Part shown: piece after piece, positions 39,063 to 42,461 of the stretch
Layout: each line of letters opens with the position of its first letter
How positions within the stretch are numbered: position 1 is the stretch's first letter
DNA from: an uncultured Oscillospiraceae bacterium
Lineage (GTDB): Bacteria; Bacillota; Clostridia; Oscillospirales; Oscillospiraceae
Reading direction: 5' to 3'
NCBI GenBank assembly: GCA_910579595.1
Contig: CAJTVM010000016.1
Coordinates: forward strand, 1-42,461
Length of the DNA stretch: 42,461 nt
Notes under the pieces: model-generated
Database searches by the model: none
Told to the model about the DNA's origin: nothing
What the model saw: the letters and a program-made list of their open reading frames with translations, nothing else
Program-made: the position numbers and the translations under genes

Positions 39063-39690
39063 GGTTTTCCTCCCCCTGCTCCTCCATAAAAGGCCGGAAT
39101 ATCCGCTCCAGCAGCAGGCTGGCCAGCCACGCCCACACATAGGGCAGCGCCAGCGCGGGCAGCCAGTAGGCAATGGACAGCAAAATGCACCCGGCGGTGG
39201 CAATCCCCAGCCCCAGAGTGGTCAGCGGGTGGGCAAAGGCCAGCTTCACGCTGGTAACCAGCAATCCCCCCACGCCGAAGGTAAACCGGGACAGCACCGG
39301 GAAAATATAGCTCCCAATGCCGCAAATCACCACAAAAAATACCCAAAAGCCTACATAGAGCATCAGCATGGCCTGATCCCCCGTCCGCGCCGCTTCAAAC
39401 AGCACCCCCCGCAGCTTTACCAGGACGTACCCCAGGGCGATGATCACCAATCCGGCGGGACAGCCCACTTTGAAATTGGCCTTCAGCGACTCCCAGAACC
39501 GCACGTAACCCCCCAGCTCCCCCTTGCGCAGGCGCCGGGCCATGGCGTCGTACAGCGCGGTGGTACCCGGCCCCAGCAGCACCACCGTGGCGGCACAGAT
39601 CAGCCACATCAAACTGAACGCCACGATGTCCACCAGCAGCCCCATGAACCGGAAAAAACCGTTTTCCGGGTTAAAAATTTTATTCAGCAT
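39055..39690 (-). CDS. DUF624 (YesL-like) membrane protein
   Basis: A 211-residue membrane protein with about five helices. The N-terminus NKIFNPENGFFRFMGLLVDIVAFSLMWLICAA and TTALYDAMARRLRKGE match DUF624/YesL, a Firmicute family often near carbohydrate genes, of unknown function. GGAGG before 39690 fixes the start, which overlaps the ttcA-like gene by 11 bases. Confidence 0.88.
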   Translation of the reverse strand: MLNKIFNPENGFFRFMGLLVDIVAFSLMWLICAATVVLLGPGTTALYDAMARRLRKGELGGYVRFWESLKANFKVGCPAGLVIIALGYVLVKLRGVLFEAARTGDQAMLMLYVGFWVFFVVICGIGSYIFPVLSRFTFGVGGLLVTSVKLAFAHPLTTLGLGIATAGCILLSIAYWLPALALPYVWAWLASLLLERIFRPFMEEQGEENHV

Positions 39691-40444
39691 TCCCGTCCTC
39701 CATTCCCCGGCGCCGCAGCCGCCGTCCGCCGCCCACCGGACCCCATTCCGGCAGGGGCAGGCGCTGCATGGCCCCGAACACATAATCTTTCAGCTTGGGG
39801 TAGTCCTTACCCAGCTTAGCCACAAGCTCCTTCACCTCCTGCCGCCGGGTGTTGCCATCGGCGGGACAGGGGTTGTGCACCACCGGCAGGTCATGCCGTT
39901 TGGCCGCCCCGCGCACCATCCCCTCCCCGCAGTACAGCAAGGGCCGGATCTGGGTGATGTCCGTTCGGTCCAGGTAGGTCACCGGCTGGAAGCAGGACAG
40001 CCGCCCCTCGTAGAACAGGGACAGGAAAAAGGTCTCCACCGCATCGTCCCGGTGGTGTCCCAGGGCCACCTTGTGGATGCCCAACTCCTGGAGGGCGTTG
40101 TGCATAGCCCCCCGGCGCATCTTTGCGCACATGGAGCAGGGGTTCTTCTCCTGCCGCAGGTCGAAGATAATGTGGAAAATCTCCGTCCGTATCAGATGGT
40201 AGGGCACCCCCAGCTCCCCGCACAGGTCCTCCACCTGGCCGAAATCCATCCCAGTTGCACCAGGGTGGACGGTGATGGCGTGGAGTTCAAAGGGCGCGGG
40301 ATAAAACTCCCGCAGCTTTGCCATAGCGTACAGCAGCACCAGCGAATCCTTGCCGCCGGACACTCCCACCGCGATTTTATCACCGGGCTGGATCATGTCG
40401 TAGTCCTCCACGCACCGGCGCAGGTAGGACAAAATCATTTGCAT
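39680..40444 (-). CDS. TtcA-family tRNA 2-thiocytidine biosynthesis protein
   Basis: A 254-residue PP-loop ATPase. The P-loop VGVSGGKDSLVLL is near residue 27. A CxxC pair (CSMCAKMRRG near 110) and a third Cys (HNPCPADG near 199) fit the iron-sulphur site of TtcA, which adds sulphur to C32 of tRNAs. GHHRDDAVETFFLSLFYEGRL is the family's second signature. GGGGGAAG precedes ATG 40444. A start two codons later is possible. Confidence 0.9.
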   Translation of the reverse strand: MQMILSYLRRCVEDYDMIQPGDKIAVGVSGGKDSLVLLYAMAKLREFYPAPFELHAITVHPGATGMDFGQVEDLCGELGVPYHLIRTEIFHIIFDLRQEKNPCSMCAKMRRGAMHNALQELGIHKVALGHHRDDAVETFFLSLFYEGRLSCFQPVTYLDRTDITQIRPLLYCGEGMVRGAAKRHDLPVVHNPCPADGNTRRQEVKELVAKLGKDYPKLKDYVFGAMQRLPLPEWGPVGGGRRLRRRGMEDGNAE

Positions 40445-40564
40445 AGCCGCTTCCCCCCAACGCAAAAAGAGAAAATATCAAAATGAGCATACCAAAGCAT
40501 CTCGCCGTTTAACAGTGTATAATCGAGCATTTTAAATATATTTAAAAAAATCCCGCTTTTTCGG

Positions 40565-40593
40565 TTGACAGCACCGCTTTTCCGCATTATAAT
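40565..40593 (+). promoter_or_regulatory. Consensus sigma-A promoter of rplM-rpsI
   Basis: TTGACA (40565-40570), 17 bases, TATAAT (40588-40593), an exact consensus as expected for ribosomal protein genes. Confidence 0.92.
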
Positions 40594-40595
40594 AC

Positions 40596-40669
40596 ACCAT
40601 GCTCCCCGTTGTAAAGGGGAGCGTTCCCATGCTTCAAACAAATTTGAATATAAATGGAGGAAACCAGAA
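40596..40669 (+). promoter_or_regulatory. rplM leader with hairpin
   Basis: The short leader opens with a 7-bp perfect hairpin (40601-40607 with 40616-40622). Some Firmicute L13 leaders are autoregulatory. Whether this one is cannot be told from one sequence. Confidence 0.4.
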
Positions 40670-41101
40670 ATGTCTACCTTTATGGCAAACAAGGGTAACA
40701 TCCAGCGCAAGTGGTACGTACTGGATGCCGCCGGCAAGCCTCTGGGCAAGACCGCTGTCGCCGCCGCCACCATCCTGCGGGGCAAGCACAAGCCCGAGTA
40801 TACCCCCCACGCCGACTGCGGCGACTTTGTCATCGTTGTCAACGCCGACAAGGCCGTGCTTACCGGCAAGAAACTGGAGCAGAAGTACTACCGCCGCCAC
40901 TCCGGCTGGGTTGGAGGTCTGAAGGAGACCAAGTACCGCCTGCTGATGCAGGACAAGCCCGAGCTGGCCATGAAGCTGGCTGTGCGCGGCATGATGCCCC
41001 GCAACATCGTCACCAAGGATTCTCTCACCCGGCTGAAGGTCTACCGCGGCGACAGCCATCCCCATGCCGCCCAGAAGCCCGAGACCTGGACCGTGGAATA
41101 A
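40670..41101 (+). CDS. rplM: 50S ribosomal protein L13 (uL13)
   Basis: A 143-residue protein with the uL13 pattern: RKWYVLDAAGKPLGKTAVAAATILRGKHKPEYTPHADCGDFVIV, then KYYRRHSGWVGGLKE and AVRGMMPRN. It is an early-assembling large-subunit protein. GGAGG lies 9 bases before ATG 40670. It starts the usual rplM-rpsI operon. Confidence 0.97.
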   Translation: MSTFMANKGNIQRKWYVLDAAGKPLGKTAVAAATILRGKHKPEYTPHADCGDFVIVVNADKAVLTGKKLEQKYYRRHSGWVGGLKETKYRLLMQDKPELAMKLAVRGMMPRNIVTKDSLTRLKVYRGDSHPHAAQKPETWTVE

Positions 41102-41115
41102 GGAGGTAACGGAAT

Positions 41116-41520
41116 ATGTACAAGAGCAAGAAGCCTTATCATTATGGCACTGGCCGCCGGAAGTCCTCCGTGGCCCGCGTCCATCTGTTCCCCAACGGCA
41201 CCGGCGCCATCACCATCAACGGCCGCGACATCGAGGAGTACTTCGGCCTGGAGACCTTGAAGATGGTGGTCCGCCAGCCCCTGAACACCACCGGCGTCAT
41301 CGGTAAAGTGGACATCACCGCTACCGTCACCGGCGGCGGCGTCACCGGTCAGGCCGGCGCCCTGCGCCACGGCATCTCCCGCGCCCTGCTGGAGATGGAT
41401 CCCGAGTTCCGTCCCGCCTTGAAGGCCGCCGGGTTCCTCACCCGCGATCCTCGTATGAAGGAACGTAAGAAGTACGGCCTCAAGGCCGCCCGCCGCGCGC
41501 CTCAGTTCTCCAAGCGTTGA
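41116..41520 (+). CDS. rpsI: 30S ribosomal protein S9 (uS9)
   Basis: A 134-residue protein with YHYGTGRRKSSVARVHLFPNGTG at the start and the conserved C-terminus RDPRMKERKKYGLKAARRAPQFSKR, whose final Arg reaches the P-site tRNA. The ribosome site AGGAGGT directly follows the rplM stop. Elements in streptococci are known to insert at the 3' end of rpsI, which matters for the region downstream. Confidence 0.97.
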   Translation: MYKSKKPYHYGTGRRKSSVARVHLFPNGTGAITINGRDIEEYFGLETLKMVVRQPLNTTGVIGKVDITATVTGGGVTGQAGALRHGISRALLEMDPEFRPALKAAGFLTRDPRMKERKKYGLKAARRAPQFSKR

Positions 41521-41540
41521 TTTTATATCCAAAAACGCTC

Positions 41541-41577
41541 AAAAACCCCGGAAAATTCGATTTTCCGGGGTTTTTTC
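41541..41577 (+). terminator. Terminator of rplM-rpsI
   Basis: A long A/T-flanked stem (41541-41555 pairing with about 41561-41575) with a TTCGA-type loop, then a T run. Confidence 0.9.
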
Positions 41578-41860
41578 TTTTGAAAACCTTTGATAGCCTT
41601 TGCCCAAATTTGGCCTGATTTGACCCGATTTGACCCTGTTTTTTTGGGTTAAATATGGGCTAACCGGCCCTTTTGGGTTAAAAAATGGGCTAACTGACAG
41701 AGCGAAAGAAGTCGATTTGGGCCTGGTCTTAGGGCAGGCCGTCGTGGGCGGCTATCACCCTCTCTAAAGGCCCCCAATGCCAAAAGATCAATCTGTATTT
41801 TTCTCCTGATTTGACTTGATTTGTCAAAACTGAATACTGTTTATATTTCAGCCATACATA
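41578..41860. repeat. Repeat-rich non-coding stretch downstream of rpsI
   Basis: No gene is visible. Two direct repeats of about 23-24 bases (41642-41664 and 41671-41694) share TTTTGGGTTAAA and TGGGCTAAC and are spaced 29 bases apart. Two clusters of an 8-base word GATTTGAC with 10-base period lie at 41617/41627 and 41808/41818 (the last with one change). This looks like protein-binding DNA such as recombinase arm sites or iterons. Confidence 0.6.
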
Positions 41861-41902
41861 GAGCGCCGAATCATTCCCTGAATGAAACGGCGCTCTTTTT
41901 TT
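41861..41902 (+). terminator. Strong terminator upstream of the last gene
   Basis: GAGCGCCG pairs with CGGCGCTC (41861-41868 with 41888-41895), enclosing an inner TCATTC/GAATGA hairpin, then seven T. No coding gene ends just before it. Confidence 0.8.
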
Positions 41903-41947
41903 GTCCCGGTTGGCAGACGTAATTACCCCCCTGCCCCGACCCTACAT

Positions 41948-41972
41948 AGCCGTCTAAATCCCGCTGACGGCT
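41948..41972 (+). promoter_or_regulatory. Hairpin before the ribosome site of the last gene
   Basis: ACATAGCCGTC starts a 7-bp stem (41948-41954 with 41966-41972) 18 bases before the GGAGG. A very similar ACATAGCCG hairpin precedes the next ribosome site at 42411. Confidence 0.6.
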
Positions 41973-41999
41973 GTGAATTTTACAGTAGGAGGACAAGTC

Positions 42000-42380
42000 A
42001 TGAAGTGGAAGAAGAATGAGGCGCAGAACAGCGAGGCCCGCGTTGAGAAGCTGGCCGACGAGGTTCGCAGCACCGCCCAGCAGAGTATGGAGGCCCTGTG
42101 GAGCGCCTTCCTGGAGGTGGGCGAGCTGGACATGGTGCGGGCCACGGAGAAGGCCCTGCGGCTCATGGTGAGCCACGGCGACTGCACCGGGGCCATGAAG
42201 GTGCTGGAGGGCGTCTATGCCCTGGTGGAGATCGCGCCGTCGGAGGACTTCACCGACTGCCAGCAGTACCCCGCCCTGGCGCAGATGTTCATGGAGGAGT
42301 TTCTGGCGGAGAGCGAGGACTTCATCTTTGACGCTGGCATGGAGGACGTTCTGGCACTTCTCATGGACGAGGGGCAGTAG
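42000..42380 (+). CDS. Hypothetical acidic protein, possibly of a mobile element
   Basis: A 126-residue protein I do not recognise. It is acidic and helical (EKLADEVRSTAQQSMEALWSAFLEVGELD, ESEDFIFDAGMEDVLALLMDEGQ), with no membrane segment or signal peptide. GGAGGACAAGTC places the start at 42000 with 7-base spacing. The repeated hairpin leader and the position after repeats downstream of rpsI suggest an accessory element, but this is inference. Confidence 0.72.
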   Translation: MKWKKNEAQNSEARVEKLADEVRSTAQQSMEALWSAFLEVGELDMVRATEKALRLMVSHGDCTGAMKVLEGVYALVEIAPSEDFTDCQQYPALAQMFMEEFLAESEDFIFDAGMEDVLALLMDEGQ

Positions 42381-42410
42381 GCCCCAGGTGGGCCTCTGGC
42401 CCACTTTACA

Positions 42411-42461
42411 TAGCCGCCTGTTTCGCCGCAGGCGGCTAAATTCATGAAAGGAGGAACCCCC
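42411..42461 (+). promoter_or_regulatory. Second hairpin leader and ribosome site of a gene beyond the window
   Basis: A perfect 10-bp stem TAGCCGCCTG/CAGGCGGCTA (42411-42420 with 42429-42438) is followed by AAAGGAGGA near 42447-42455. The gene itself starts past the right edge. Confidence 0.65.

Noticed and set aside
41578..41860. CRISPR array
   Set aside because: Only two long direct repeats with a six-base spacer are present, with no regular spacers and no cas genes.

Overview
The window looks like chromosomal DNA of a gut Firmicute, most likely a high-GC member of the Oscillospiraceae (Flavonifractor / Intestinimonas / Lawsonibacter type). The reasons are GC-rich codon use, strong AGGAGG-type ribosome binding sites, sigma-A promoters with 17-base spacers, sporulation genes (ylbJ, yabP, yabQ), DegV, DUF4830 and DUF624 proteins, and an amino-sugar scavenging locus. 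The genus is inferred from general family resemblance, not from a database match. No rRNA, tRNA, CRISPR array or complete transposase was seen.

Layout. 1-5,800: the tail of an unknown gene, then a leftward vitamin B12 operon (promoter, cobalamin riboswitch with terminator, btuF-btuC-btuD, PduO-like adenosyltransferase). A divergent Dph6-like PP-loop ATPase and a DegV protein follow. 5,800-12,500: ylbJ, a small Cys-rich protein, long-form hpf, an amidohydrolase, then the leftward sporulation/division group yabP-yabQ-divIC-yabR and an AI-2E family exporter. 12,560-15,550: an aromatic block (DAHP synthase, prephenate dehydrogenase, NUDIX) lying between two inverted copies of a 168-bp MITE-like element. 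It is preceded by what looks like a tyrosine-codon leader-peptide attenuator. 15,600-17,100: a small accessory patch with a ribbon-helix-helix regulator, a divergent structured small-RNA candidate sharing its operators, and an orphan holin-amidase pair.

17,100-28,800: housekeeping genes. These are prfC (with an ATG-TAA minicistron in its leader), an AT-rich HAD hydrolase, an unknown protein, a second DegV protein, the cell-wall module ftsE-ftsX-M23 peptidase-ctpA, a PucR-type regulator, an RsuA-type pseudouridine synthase and a DUF4830 protein. 28,800-38,700: an amino-sugar locus with a leftward run (AGE epimerase, RpiR regulator, ABC transporter, nagB, nagA) and a divergent ROK-kinase/SGNH-esterase pair. 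Together they would import an N-acetylated sugar, convert ManNAc to GlcNAc, phosphorylate it and feed fructose-6-phosphate to glycolysis. 38,700-41,580: MazG-like, DUF624 and TtcA-like genes, then rplM-rpsI. 41,580-42,461: unusual direct repeats and an orphan gene with hairpin-preceded ribosome sites, which may be the edge of an element inserted after rpsI.

The most noteworthy signals are the Tyr-rich attenuator upstream of aroF with the MITE placed in its leader, the paired RHH operators driving a protein and a structured RNA with identical geometry, the start-stop minicistron upstream of RF3, and the repeat cluster downstream of rpsI.
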